DNA of 64,000 bases, taken from the NCBI GenBank assembly GCA_039105265.1, contig JAPFFF010000015.1:2666001-2730000 (forward strand), in the 5' to 3' direction. This stretch comes from Tritrichomonas musculus (Eukaryota > Parabasalia > Tritrichomonadida > Tritrichomonadidae). Positions 51,161 to 60,812 of the stretch are shown here, piece by piece. Under the pieces are notes generated by a model, which was not told the origin of the DNA, did no database searches, and saw only the letters and a list, made by a program, of their open reading frames with translations. The first letter of the stretch is position 1. Each line of letters starts with the position of its first letter. The translations under genes and the position numbers were made by a program.

Positions 51161-52498
51161 ATGGCACAAGAAGAAACAAGAGCGGCTACAGAATATGCTG
51201 AAAAGTGGGGAATTCAATCCACATTTGAAGATGCATTAACAAATTTAATGGTAAATCATCCTGACGATCCAATGGGATTTATGTACGATCAAATTGTTGG
51301 AAAAGCTGCTCCTCCTGTGATAGATAAGATAATTGGACGAGAAGTTCTTGATGCTCTAGGTCAGCCTACAATACAAGTTGAAGTCTGGGGATTTGTTCAT
51401 GGAAAAAGCGAATATTTAGGTTGTGCTTCAGCACCATCATGCGATTTTTGTTCAGCTGATGATTCTTATTATCTTCTTGATTCTGCATCATCAAGATTTC
51501 ATGGGAAGGGAACTCGACAAGCAGTTTCGTTAGTTACATCTGTTCTTCAGCCTGTTATAGAACATCGGCAATTTCATGATCAACGCGAACTCGATTCTGC
51601 AATTTCTTCTACAGATGGAACCATGAATCTTAAAAAAATTGGAGCTAACACAGCATTGTCAACTTCCGCTGCAATTGCAATAGCAGCATCAAATATACTA
51701 AAAACGCCTCTTTATCGGCATCTCAGCAAATCGATTGTAAACAAAGACACCCTAGCTATGCCAAAATTAGTTTTTAGTTTTTTCAATATATTAAAAGGGC
51801 CAATTTCGCGCGTTTATTTAATTCCAACACCTACAGTTCCTGTTGACGATCAAGTTAGAATTATAGGAGAGATATATTCACATTATGAAACATCAATGCA
51901 TTGCCCAATATACTCGAACGGTTGTTTCTTACTTGATGCTTCATCACTTGAAGATATTCTTGCAGCTGTCGAAATCGCCGTTTCTGGTGGCGGTCATACT
52001 CTTGGTGATGACGTTTTCCTTGGTTTTAGAGGTTCACAAGAGGCAGATAAACAATTTTGGGTAGATATGTTTGAAACAAGTCAAGTTGTCATTTATGCTG
52101 AAGACCCACTTCTTTTCGATGATAAAGATGGTTGGGCAAGAATTTTAGCCGCTGCTGCTGACAGAGTTGTCGTTGCTATGGGAAAAGGTGTTGCTTCTCG
52201 TCCTGAAAAAATGACAGCAAATCTTGAATGTAATGCTGTTATAATTAGGCCTCCTCAATTGGGAACGTTTACAAGAATTGCTGATACAGTCCTTCAAGCT
52301 GAAAAATCATCAAAAAGATGTGTTTTTGCTTGTAGTGAAGTTGAAACAGAAGATACATGGATATGCGATCTTGCAATTGCTCTTGGAGCGCAAATGATAC
52401 AAATTGGTTCAATTTCAAAAGGTGAAAATATAGCTAAAATTAACAGATTGTTAGAAATCTCTAGAGAACTTGATAGTGAATCAAAAGAAAATCAATAA
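51161..52498 (+). CDS. ENO4: Enolase-like protein, ENO4 type (probable pseudoenzyme)
   Basis: The 445-aa protein begins with a short RIIa/Dpy-30-like helix pair (AEKWGIQSTFEDALTNLMVNHPDDP) as in ENO4. KIIGREVLDALGQPTIQVEVW then opens the enolase N-domain, followed by GANTALSTSAAIAIAASN and the C-terminal barrel, which ends IGSISKGENIAKINRLLEISREL; the near match to ENO4 covers this whole end. Residues that catalyse enolase are altered: the SHRSGETED loop reads ACSEVETED (catalytic His lost), the lysine in IKTGAP reads IQIGSI, and the GDDLTVT metal loop reads AMGKGVA. EDP is kept (YAEDPLLF). In mammals ENO4 is needed in the sperm tail, so a flagellar structural role is plausible here. A normal glycolytic enolase must be elsewhere. 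Confidence 0.88.
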   Translation: MAQEETRAATEYAEKWGIQSTFEDALTNLMVNHPDDPMGFMYDQIVGKAAPPVIDKIIGREVLDALGQPTIQVEVWGFVHGKSEYLGCASAPSCDFCSADDSYYLLDSASSRFHGKGTRQAVSLVTSVLQPVIEHRQFHDQRELDSAISSTDGTMNLKKIGANTALSTSAAIAIAASNILKTPLYRHLSKSIVNKDTLAMPKLVFSFFNILKGPISRVYLIPTPTVPVDDQVRIIGEIYSHYETSMHCPIYSNGCFLLDASSLEDILAAVEIAVSGGGHTLGDDVFLGFRGSQEADKQFWVDMFETSQVVIYAEDPLLFDDKDGWARILAAAADRVVVAMGKGVASRPEKMTANLECNAVIIRPPQLGTFTRIADTVLQAEKSSKRCVFACSEVETEDTWICDLAIALGAQMIQIGSISKGENIAKINRLLEISRELDSESKENQ

Positions 52499-52839
52499 TT
52501 TTATTTTTTGTTTAGATTATTTATCACATCAAAATTTGTTATAAAATGTCTTTTTTCTATACTTATTTTATTTTTGATGGTTATATCATTTTTTTTTTTT
52601 GATTTTACTTGTATCTGCTGCTTAATAAATTCTAAAACCAAAAAATCATGAAATATTGATTAACATATATTATGTGACAAAAAAGATTTTTCAAACATTA
52701 TTTGGTTAAAAAAATAAATTTTGTATTTAAAGCTGTGAAAAGCTAAAAAGTTTAATTGAAATAATTGATTCTTTTCAAAAATTTTTTTGTTATGTACGTT
52801 TAGTATAAGATTTTGAAATAAGATTGAAGAAAAGGAAGA
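52499..52839. other. AT-rich spacer between tandem genes
   Basis: A 341-bp spacer with a T tract near 52591. It should hold the 3' end of the ENO4-like gene and the promoter of the P-loop protein. No gene was seen. Confidence 0.45.
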
Positions 52840-54771
52840 ATGTCATCAAAATTCATATACGTCAAGCTTGCGAATAAGAAATCAGCACCGCCGAAAAAAG
52901 TTGTGCTGCCTTCCTCACTATCAGCATTAAAAAAGGCAGTAACAAAATTATATAATTTAAATGAGCCAATAGGTGCTTTTAAAAATCAACAAGATGAAAT
53001 TATTGAAGATGTTCGTAATATTCTTGAAGGATCATTAATTTTAGTCATACTTAAATCAAAAATGGATCGTGAAGGATCATCATCTGTTGTTAGTCAATCA
53101 GCTTCGATGTCCCGTACGCCATCAAAAGCAGGCGATAGATCAGATGCTGGATCTACTACGTCATCTGTAAAATTAACAATTAATAAGGAACAACCAAAAC
53201 CAACACTAAAAATTAACATGAGCAGTGCAAATAGCACTAGTTCAAAAGCGCAAACTCCTACAATCAAATTAAACGCCAATAATAATAAAAATTCATTGCC
53301 CGTTCAAAAGCAAAATATTACACCAAAATCAGCTAAAACATCAAACAAACAGCCAGCAAAAGAACAACAAAATGTTGATGAATATAGTGATGAATATGAA
53401 GCCAGTGAAGATTATTCGGATTCTGGAAAAGCGCATGAATATGATTATGAGTCAGCTACAGAAGGAGAAGAGCTATTTAAAAAAGTTATTCCCAGTTGTC
53501 GAGGTGATTTTGCTGATGCTGTAAATGAAGCCTTTTTAGATCTTTCTACCGAAACAAATGAATTTCTCACGCAAGCAATAAGAAATGAGAATAGTCAAAA
53601 ATCGCGTTATTTCAATGAATTATTTACAGTATGCAAAGAGTTTCAAATGTTTGATTTTAATGAAGATTGGATTCATTTAGATAAAATGAGAGTAAAAGCC
53701 AGAAGTTTAATTTCTCAAAAAAGAATTGCTACTACAGGAGGATATACATATGTAATGAAAGCTGCAATTCTTGGTCCACAAAAGTCAGGTAAATCAACAT
53801 TTTTATCAGTCTATCTTCGTGAACTTTTAGTGGATTTAGTAGCCACAGATAACTGGAAATCAACATTTGTTTTCCCATATGATATTTCTCAGTTCATGGA
53901 AGGAATGATTGATTTGAAAGATTTTTACAAAGATTATGTTCGTTACATATTCGCTTTACTTCATGTTCAATGTCCTTCAATGATTCCTTTACTTCCAGCA
54001 ATCGAAAAATCTTTTGAAAGCGTAATTGACACGAAAGGTCATATTTTATTGCCAAGAAGATTAACACAAGATATTAATCTGAAGAGATTGGCTTCATCTA
54101 TTGATGAAATAGTTCAATTATTGGCTCAAATCTGGAAGGATCCAGATCAATTTGAATATTGGCTTGCTAATTTAGCGCTTCTTCCGAAAAGACTTGCTTC
54201 TGCCTTCGGATTTAAGCAGATTATTAACGTATTTGATCATTTTGATATGTCAAATGAATGCGTTGTCCCCGGAAGGCCATTTGAGACAAGCGAATATTCA
54301 AGTTTTCCAAGCGAATTGTTAAAATGTGCCTTAATTCAAGGCCCATTTATACTTGGTGCAAAGGATACTTTACATTTCTTCGATTCGCTTGAATCAATAG
54401 ATGAAAATATTACTGTAAATTTAGCATCTTATGTTGACGCATTTTATCTTTGGAACTTGATTGACCAGACCTTGTATAGCGATAAAGAAATATATGTTGA
54501 ATTTGCACAAACAAAAACGCAATTACGGATTACAAGTTATGCGTGTGGTGGAATTCCTAATTACTTGACTAAATGGAATAAAATGAATAAATTATTTGAT
54601 GAATTAGATAAGCTTGATGAAAATACTAATGAATATGAAGATGCTTATTGTGAACTTGTCACAATAATTGAAGTTATTGTATATGAATTGTTTATACCTG
54701 AGAAAAGAAGATCATTAGAAAAATTTGAAAAGACACCTGTTGCAAATGTTCGTAGACGCTCATTAAAATAA
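52840..54771 (+). CDS. P-loop protein with ubiquitin-like/doublecortin-like N-terminus
   Basis: Residues 1-72 of the 643-aa protein look like a ubiquitin-type fold (FIYVKLANKKSAPPKKVVLP ... QDEIIEDVRNILEGSLILVIL), close in pattern to doublecortin or PB1 domains. A Ser/Thr/Lys/Asn-rich disordered stretch follows (about 75-190), including an acidic Tyr-rich YSDEYEASEDYSDS. The C-terminal 430 residues begin with a helix and then AILGPQKSGKSTF, a clear Walker A motif (about 307-319). FKQIINVFDHFDM could be the Walker B strand. The region resembles STAND-like ATPase modules, but no NB-ARC or NACHT signature is present. The function is unknown. Proteins of this architecture seem typical of trichomonads. 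Confidence 0.75.
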   Translation: MSSKFIYVKLANKKSAPPKKVVLPSSLSALKKAVTKLYNLNEPIGAFKNQQDEIIEDVRNILEGSLILVILKSKMDREGSSSVVSQSASMSRTPSKAGDRSDAGSTTSSVKLTINKEQPKPTLKINMSSANSTSSKAQTPTIKLNANNNKNSLPVQKQNITPKSAKTSNKQPAKEQQNVDEYSDEYEASEDYSDSGKAHEYDYESATEGEELFKKVIPSCRGDFADAVNEAFLDLSTETNEFLTQAIRNENSQKSRYFNELFTVCKEFQMFDFNEDWIHLDKMRVKARSLISQKRIATTGGYTYVMKAAILGPQKSGKSTFLSVYLRELLVDLVATDNWKSTFVFPYDISQFMEGMIDLKDFYKDYVRYIFALLHVQCPSMIPLLPAIEKSFESVIDTKGHILLPRRLTQDINLKRLASSIDEIVQLLAQIWKDPDQFEYWLANLALLPKRLASAFGFKQIINVFDHFDMSNECVVPGRPFETSEYSSFPSELLKCALIQGPFILGAKDTLHFFDSLESIDENITVNLASYVDAFYLWNLIDQTLYSDKEIYVEFAQTKTQLRITSYACGGIPNYLTKWNKMNKLFDELDKLDENTNEYEDAYCELVTIIEVIVYELFIPEKRRSLEKFEKTPVANVRRRSLK

Positions 54772-54887
54772 AAATGAATGTGATTTATTATCTTTAGTGT
54801 TTGCTTTTTTATTTTTTTTTTTTTTTTTTTTTGTATGAAAATATATCAAGCCAAATAGTCATTGAAAATTGGGATCAAAAAGGATGA

Positions 54888-57800
54888 ATGGATCTTAATG
54901 AAGATAGAACAATTTCTCAATATATTTCAGATTTTGGTGGTCGTGATATAGATTCATATTCTTTTTATGATCTGCTTAATCCTTTTTTGAATCAATTCAA
55001 TCAAAATGAATTATATCAATTAGCTGAAAACTGTAACGATTTAGTTACCATAAGTGATGAACGGCCTTATCCAAATATTATTCTCAATGCCATTACACCT
55101 TTTGTGACCCGAGTTTATTTTGGTGTTTTATCAATGTTATCCAAATTTTATTGTATCATTGATAATTCAGTGTATTTTTGGCCAACAGATTTAAATGCAG
55201 CTAATGATAAAGATGTTGAATATTATGTTGAAGAGGAATCAACGATGATTTCTTGTGTTTCTTGTGGTCCAATAAATCAAAATGTATTCAAAAAAACAGC
55301 TACAATTGGTGTTATTATTTATGGTACAGATATTTTAGTGAAAATTATACCAGTTACTGAAAAATTCATTAGTTTTGAGTCCTCAATTAAAGTATATTTA
55401 AAATTTATTCCAACTGATTTTTATGCATCCAAAAATGGTACAATTTTTATATCATCAATCGATGGATACATTTATTCATTAAAATATTCATTAAACGAAT
55501 ATACAGGTAAATGTGATGCAAAAATAGAAAATTTAACTAAAAACAAATATTTATGGTTTTTACCAAATATTTTTTCGATGTCATCGCGAATTGTTCAAAT
55601 GGTTGTTGATGAAGATTCACAAATTTTGGCAGCTCTGAACGGTGACTCCATTTTAAAATTTTATAAAATTGATGGTGATAAAATGGACTTAATTTCAGAA
55701 TTTGATCCACGTGAAGTTGATGAAACATTTAAAAGTTCAATACAATCTATAGTAGCTTGTCCATTAAATGACTCAAGCTCAATTAAATTTATAGGATTTT
55801 ATGAGGATGGAACACGGATTTGTTTTTTTGTTGACAAATTTCTTGATCTTGTTAATCGTTCTACGATCCATGAGCCTCCTCCAATTGGAGATGCTGACAT
55901 ATTTTTTTCTGGTTTCCTTTCACCTTCGTATTGTATCTTTCTTTATGAGAGGTCAATTGTCATTGCTCGTGAAAGTCATGATTCAAGTGGAGTAAGGTAT
56001 TCAACAAAAGAAACATATATTGTCATTCCATTTGATTCAGATGTGCTTTCGTTTTCTCAGAAGATTCCGAATATTCAGCCTACTAAGTTAGTTAATCATC
56101 CGTTCTATTGGCAGCATTTATTTTTACCTAGTCCTGGATATTTAATGACATCAAAAGGAATAAGAACCATTAATTTTTTAACCCCAATGGATATTTTATC
56201 AAAAATATTCAAAGATGAAATAGAAAATCGCGTTTTTATGTCTGATCCATTAAAAAAATTTGCATCAATTAATTTCTTAGAAACTGCAGCAACTGCTGTT
56301 TTGCTTGCAATAAAACAACCAGAATATAAAGATCGATGTTTCCGTTTTATAATTAAAGCTATTCAAGCAGCAGAAGCTAGTCGGCAAGATACTGATCAAC
56401 ATTTTTATACTGTTTTTCCATTTTACATTCGAATAAGCAGAATTTTATCACCTATAATGCCATATTCAATTTTTAAATGTGTAAACGACGATGAATATGA
56501 ATTTTCTGAAGGATTTAAAAATCCATCATTAGATTATGTTAACGAAATTAACCAGATTAAGTCTTTATGTGATGATTATTATAAATATTTTACTAGATTA
56601 AATTATCCAAAAACGCCAGATATTGATACTTTTCCCTCAATCTCTACATATTTGTCAACAATTATTGAAATTCTTCAACTCATCAAAATTTTAACTGAAA
56701 TAGAGAATGGTCTTATTTCAAAAATATTAGATAAAATGGATATAAATCATAGACAACGATTAGAAGCATCAGAATTTGGATATGAATCAAATTCTTGTCA
56801 ATCTAAACAAAATAATGAAAAAAATGATTTTGCAAAGTCATTGTGTGAGTCTCTTCGTGATTTTATAATGCAACTATATGAAATAAATCCAAAATCAGAA
56901 ATTTTTTATACAATCGAACAGAAATGTCCTCGATTCTTTAATCGATCAGATATTATTGTATTAAATTCAATTAAAGTAATCAAAGAAGCGTTTGACAATT
57001 CAGATGGGCAAATAAGTAATGCAGCTGAATTTTTAATTAAAAATGTTTCAAGGCAAATGGATCTTGAAGATATTTGTAGTATTTTAAGTTCTAAAAGATG
57101 CTTTAATTATGCTTTCAAACTATGCATGGCGAAAGTCGATTTTCTAGATCCAAAAAAATTATCTTATCACTGGTTTATTTTTGATAGATCAATTACAAAT
57201 TCACCTGGAAAAGATAAATTTGATGAAATATATAAATTTTATGAGATTATTTACAATGTTGTTAATTTAGATATAGATGATGATATTAATATAATTATAA
57301 ATACAAATGATGAAATGCTCCACTTTTGTTTTTATAAGCACCTTCTTGATAACAAAAAACTGAAGAAAATTTTATCAAAAGAAACTCCTTATTTAAAGAA
57401 ATTTATTATAAATGAAGCTCCATATTATTTGTGGCGTTATCTGGCCGCACATAAAGAATATGATAAAGCAGCAATTGAAATATGGAAATACATTAATGAT
57501 GATGAAAATGTTGATATTACTCTTCAAAAAAGAATAAAACTATTAAAAAAAGCAATTCGTTATACTATCGAGTCCAACACATTAAAGAATGATCTCAAAA
57601 CTGCATTACGCTTAGGTGAAATACAAATGGATTTACTTAATAGAACAGAAGATAATTATGAATATATAATGTCACCTCGTGATCTCTTTATTGAATGTTA
57701 TACAAATCAATTTTGGGATTTGGCATTACGATGCTTATCTTACTCATCATTTGAAGTAGAGAAAAAATTAGTAATTTCGCAAATTTGGGAATATTTCATT

Positions 57801-58208
57801 GTTCAATACCTTTATGGTGCTTCATTATCAGATTGTTCTGCAACTCTTCAGCAATTATTCACTTTTTTAGATATTAATTCAGATATTGCAAAACTTGAAA
57901 TAATTCTTCCACTTTTCGAAAACTTTAAAATATATAAAAAAGCACAGAATTATTGGGTAATCAAGCTTTTAATCAAAGTTGGATATAATATTTCCTCTTT
58001 GGTTAAAATATATTATCATTTATATAATGATCAATCTTTACAAGATGAAATAAAGTACACATATATAGATATCATAGGTTTTGCTCTCTCTAAAGGAGCT
58101 TTGCTGGAAAGGGCAAAAGTAATGGATTTGAAAAACTGGTTTTACGAAAATGCAAGTAGTTATCAAGATTACGATTCCGTCCTTCAGACTTTTAATGCTA
58201 TTTTATAA
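54888..58208 (+). CDS. NUP155: Nucleoporin Nup155/Nup170
   Basis: The 1,106-aa protein (human 1,391) has the Nup155 layout. An N-terminal seven-bladed propeller covers about residues 60-460 (VYFWPTDLNAANDKDVEYY, ATIGVIIYGTDILVKII, GTIFISSIDGYIYSLKYS, IVQMVVDEDSQILAALNGDSILKFYKI). A long alpha-solenoid follows (about 480-1106; YLWRYLAAHKEYDKAAIEIW, YEYIMSPRDLFIECYTNQFWDLALRCL). VEYYVEEESTMISCVSCGPINQNVF corresponds to the Nup155 strand set around IGVPTDVVLLGV. It forms part of the inner ring of the nuclear pore. A second ATG four bases upstream is out of frame and closes after four codons, so this start is preferred. Confidence 0.85.
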   Translation: MDLNEDRTISQYISDFGGRDIDSYSFYDLLNPFLNQFNQNELYQLAENCNDLVTISDERPYPNIILNAITPFVTRVYFGVLSMLSKFYCIIDNSVYFWPTDLNAANDKDVEYYVEEESTMISCVSCGPINQNVFKKTATIGVIIYGTDILVKIIPVTEKFISFESSIKVYLKFIPTDFYASKNGTIFISSIDGYIYSLKYSLNEYTGKCDAKIENLTKNKYLWFLPNIFSMSSRIVQMVVDEDSQILAALNGDSILKFYKIDGDKMDLISEFDPREVDETFKSSIQSIVACPLNDSSSIKFIGFYEDGTRICFFVDKFLDLVNRSTIHEPPPIGDADIFFSGFLSPSYCIFLYERSIVIARESHDSSGVRYSTKETYIVIPFDSDVLSFSQKIPNIQPTKLVNHPFYWQHLFLPSPGYLMTSKGIRTINFLTPMDILSKIFKDEIENRVFMSDPLKKFASINFLETAATAVLLAIKQPEYKDRCFRFIIKAIQAAEASRQDTDQHFYTVFPFYIRISRILSPIMPYSIFKCVNDDEYEFSEGFKNPSLDYVNEINQIKSLCDDYYKYFTRLNYPKTPDIDTFPSISTYLSTIIEILQLIKILTEIENGLISKILDKMDINHRQRLEASEFGYESNSCQSKQNNEKNDFAKSLCESLRDFIMQLYEINPKSEIFYTIEQKCPRFFNRSDIIVLNSIKVIKEAFDNSDGQISNAAEFLIKNVSRQMDLEDICSILSSKRCFNYAFKLCMAKVDFLDPKKLSYHWFIFDRSITNSPGKDKFDEIYKFYEIIYNVVNLDIDDDINIIINTNDEMLHFCFYKHLLDNKKLKKILSKETPYLKKFIINEAPYYLWRYLAAHKEYDKAAIEIWKYINDDENVDITLQKRIKLLKKAIRYTIESNTLKNDLKTALRLGEIQMDLLNRTEDNYEYIMSPRDLFIECYTNQFWDLALRCLSYSSFEVEKKLVISQIWEYFIVQYLYGASLSDCSATLQQLFTFLDINSDIAKLEIILPLFENFKIYKKAQNYWVIKLLIKVGYNISSLVKIYYHLYNDQSLQDEIKYTYIDIIGFALSKGALLERAKVMDLKNWFYENASSYQDYDSVLQTFNAIL

Positions 58209-58695
58209 CTCAAATACTCTTTTATATTAATATTAATTTGTTTTATAAAGAATCTATCATAAATGATATATGATTTACAATAAATTATTACTTAATTTTA
58301 CCAGAGGTTATCATCATAAAAAGCATGAAATATAAGAATAATGAATATTTAAAATATCAGTTTTGACTGAATTTCGTGATGAAAGCGTTATAATTTTTTC
58401 AAATAAAAAATTAAATTCTCAAGCATCTTCTGTAATAACGCAATTTTATATGATAGCCTTTGAACAAATATTGCTTTTTTGGCTTTGATGATAATTAAAT
58501 GTCTATCAAGTATTATCGGATCTATGGAGATTATTGTGCGAAAATTAAGAGAAACTCCTTCTTTGCGATAACAATTGTAACAACAAGATCATTATCATCG
58601 AATTGACTTTGAAAAAGATTTATAGCAATTTAAAATTAAAAAAAAAAGAACAAAATTGTTGAATATAAGAGATTTACCAAAGATATTCCCTTTGT
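58209..58695. other. Convergent intergenic region
   Basis: A 487-bp spacer between the ends of the Nup155 and eL22 genes. No gene or clear repeat was found. Confidence 0.5.
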
Positions 58696-59025
58696 TTACT
58701 CTTTGTTTGTTGGGCCGTATTGGCGGAATTCATATGAATCTTTTGATGATGCAACAACCCTGAAACGTTGGTGGAGTCCTTGCTTCTGGAGGAATTTACG
58801 TGCATAGTAACGAACTGCACGCTTTGAATATTTAACAGTTGATGTAACTGTAATCTGTTTTTCACCATTGTCTGCTGTAATTTCAACTTTGCCCTTAAGG
58901 TTGTTACGGAGCTTGTTAACCTTCATTTTCTTGTTAAGGTATTCAACAAAATCTTGGAGGGAGAAAAGGTTGTCGGAGACTGGAGCAGCGCAGTTAACGT
59001 GATAAACACCAGTAGTAGCGGACAT
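58696..59025 (-). CDS. RPL22: 60S ribosomal protein eL22
   Basis: The 109-aa protein aligns over its length with eL22: YHVNCAAPVSDNLFSLQDFVEYLNKKMKVN, ITVTSTVKYSKRAVRYYARKFLQKQGL and RFRVVASSKDSYEFRQY. The acidic C-terminal tail of animal eL22 is missing; it ends GPTNKE. The codons are strongly biased (GTT, AAG, CGT, CTT), as in the eS6 gene. The sequence upstream of the start contains TTTGTGGCCGTGTCAC and TTTTCGGCC, GC-richer than the surrounding spacer, and may be part of its promoter. It is a protein of the large-subunit surface. Confidence 0.95.
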   Translation of the reverse strand: MSATTGVYHVNCAAPVSDNLFSLQDFVEYLNKKMKVNKLRNNLKGKVEITADNGEKQITVTSTVKYSKRAVRYYARKFLQKQGLHQRFRVVASSKDSYEFRQYGPTNKE

Positions 59026-59944
59026 TCTAAAAAAAGGCCGAAAAGTGACACGGCCACAAATTTTGATTATTGAAAAATTAAAAAAAGCTTTTACTCAATT
59101 TTGAATTGGAGGCAAAATCATATGGTCGATCTAATAAATTAGATTTCGGATTTATCTTAAAAAATAATGTTTTACATATATATAAATTAATTTTTTTTAA
59201 ATATGCATTTAATATTATAATATATATTTGGTGTATTTTTATATAAATTTCCACCTAATGTATCCTTATATTTTTTTTTTTTTTTTATTTATCAAAAGTT
59301 ATCATTAAACAAGCACGAGTTTCATTATCGATATATAACTTTTTTCCAAGTTTTTGTTGGAAAAATGAATACCAAAAAATTTTAATCTTGCAAAATATAC
59401 AAAAAAAGCAATTGTGGTGTATGATTTCTGAAATAGAAATACATGTTATAAAATAAATAGATTGCAATTTTTTTTCAATACCTATATGAATAAAAAATAA
59501 AAGTTGATATTTTTATATAGAATTAATATTATGTGATCAATATGTAAATCAGTAAATCAAAACATGTACAAGATAATAATTTTAAATTTATTGCATGATC
59601 AAGAAATTTAAAAGTTTATTATTCGGAAGATTTCATAATTTAAAGAAAAGCATAGTAATTTAAAAGTTAATTGTTCCATAACACTGCTTGGTTATTAATG
59701 GCATGCTTATTGAAATCGGATTTTAAAAATGATCTTAAATGCTCTATCTAATATTTGAGGAATGAACAAAAACGTTTTTTATTTTTTGGATCAATTTTTT
59801 CAATTTAAAACGATTTTTTATTCTGATTTTAACCTCAGAATCAATTATTTTATTCAAAGATTTTCACAATGAATTCAATTTTTTTAATAAAATTGAATGT
59901 GATATTTGATATGAAATAAAACGAGTTTATATAATTTTCAATAT
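59026..59944. other. Divergent intergenic region
   Basis: A 919-bp spacer between eL22 (minus) and the ARL16-like gene (plus). Near the eL22 start lies the GC-richer patch GGCCGTGTCACTTTTCGGCC (about 59035-59054). The rest is AT-rich with T runs near 59272; a 60-codon minus-strand open frame is not convincing. Confidence 0.45.
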
Positions 59945-60463
59945 ATGGGAGAGATTCTCTTTATGGGCCCTAAAGGTTCTGGTAAGACCTTGCTTCTCAA
60001 AAGGATGCAGAATTTATCTGATGAGAAGAGGTTAACTCCTTTCGATCCTATTCCAAATACAAAACCTACCGAAGGATTGGAACCCAATAACTTTAAATTT
60101 AGAGGAATGAACTTTGTTTTCAAAGAACTTGGTGGCGCTGCTATTAATGAGTGGGAAACGCATGCCAAAACTACTCCTAAAGCAATAGTTTATGTTTTCG
60201 ATGCCGCAGATTTAACCAAAACAGCAAGTAACATAGTATGGCTAAATGAACTTTTAACAAATAGAAATCTTGAACAAAAGCCTGTTCTAATTGTCCTTAG
60301 TAAATGCGATGTTCCTGACTGCATTCGATTTAACGTTATTGATGAAATTATTGGGTTTGATAGGGTTTTAAATCCATCAAGGTTATCTTTTCTTGAGACA
60401 AGTTCTGTTGTTGGAGTTGGGCTAAGTGACATTTTCCATTGGATAGCAGACCAAATGAAATAA
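59945..60463 (+). CDS. ARL16: Small GTPase of the ARL16 type
   Basis: The 172-aa protein has P-loop GPKGSGKT (residues about 9-16) followed by LLLKRMQ, as in ARL16. Switch I lies around NTKPTEGLEP with the conserved Thr. Switch II is KELGGAAINEWE: the usual DxxG is replaced by ELGG, exactly as in ARL16. The base-recognition loop is SKCD (a variant of NKxD) and the C-terminal loop reads ETSSVVGVG. There is no N-terminal amphipathic helix or Gly2 myristoylation context (MGEIL has Gly2 but lacks Ser/Thr at position 6). ARL16 has been linked to ciliary protein export in mammals. The altered switch II makes GTP hydrolysis weak. Confidence 0.88.
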   Translation: MGEILFMGPKGSGKTLLLKRMQNLSDEKRLTPFDPIPNTKPTEGLEPNNFKFRGMNFVFKELGGAAINEWETHAKTTPKAIVYVFDAADLTKTASNIVWLNELLTNRNLEQKPVLIVLSKCDVPDCIRFNVIDEIIGFDRVLNPSRLSFLETSSVVGVGLSDIFHWIADQMK

Positions 60464-60812
60464 GTTGATCTTTTTAAGAGTTAAGTTATCAGAAAGAAAA
60501 ATGATTTTTTATAAGTTAGTTGTTAACTCGGAGACCTTTTTTGATTATAAAATATATTTTGATTGGATTTATTTTAACTTCATAAATATTTTTTCCAATT
60601 TTTTTGTTTTTATCCTTTTCTATGAGCATTGAGAATGATTGCTAATTTTCCGCATTACAAATTATTATTTTAATTACAAAAAGTATTATAATATATTTCA
60701 TTCAAAAATTGAATTAAAAGATTTATATTTTTTTATATTTCAATTATTTCCTTTCAAAAAGATTCTTTTTTTAAAAGAACGAAAATATCATAAAATAACC
60801 AAACTCTTATAG
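60464..60812. other. AT-rich spacer between tandem genes
   Basis: A 349-bp spacer containing the promoter of the downstream kinase. No gene was seen. Confidence 0.45.

Noticed and set aside
54811-54834. Long T tract as a terminator
   Set aside because: Homopolymer T runs are scattered through all spacers here, and RNA polymerase II genes do not end at them.
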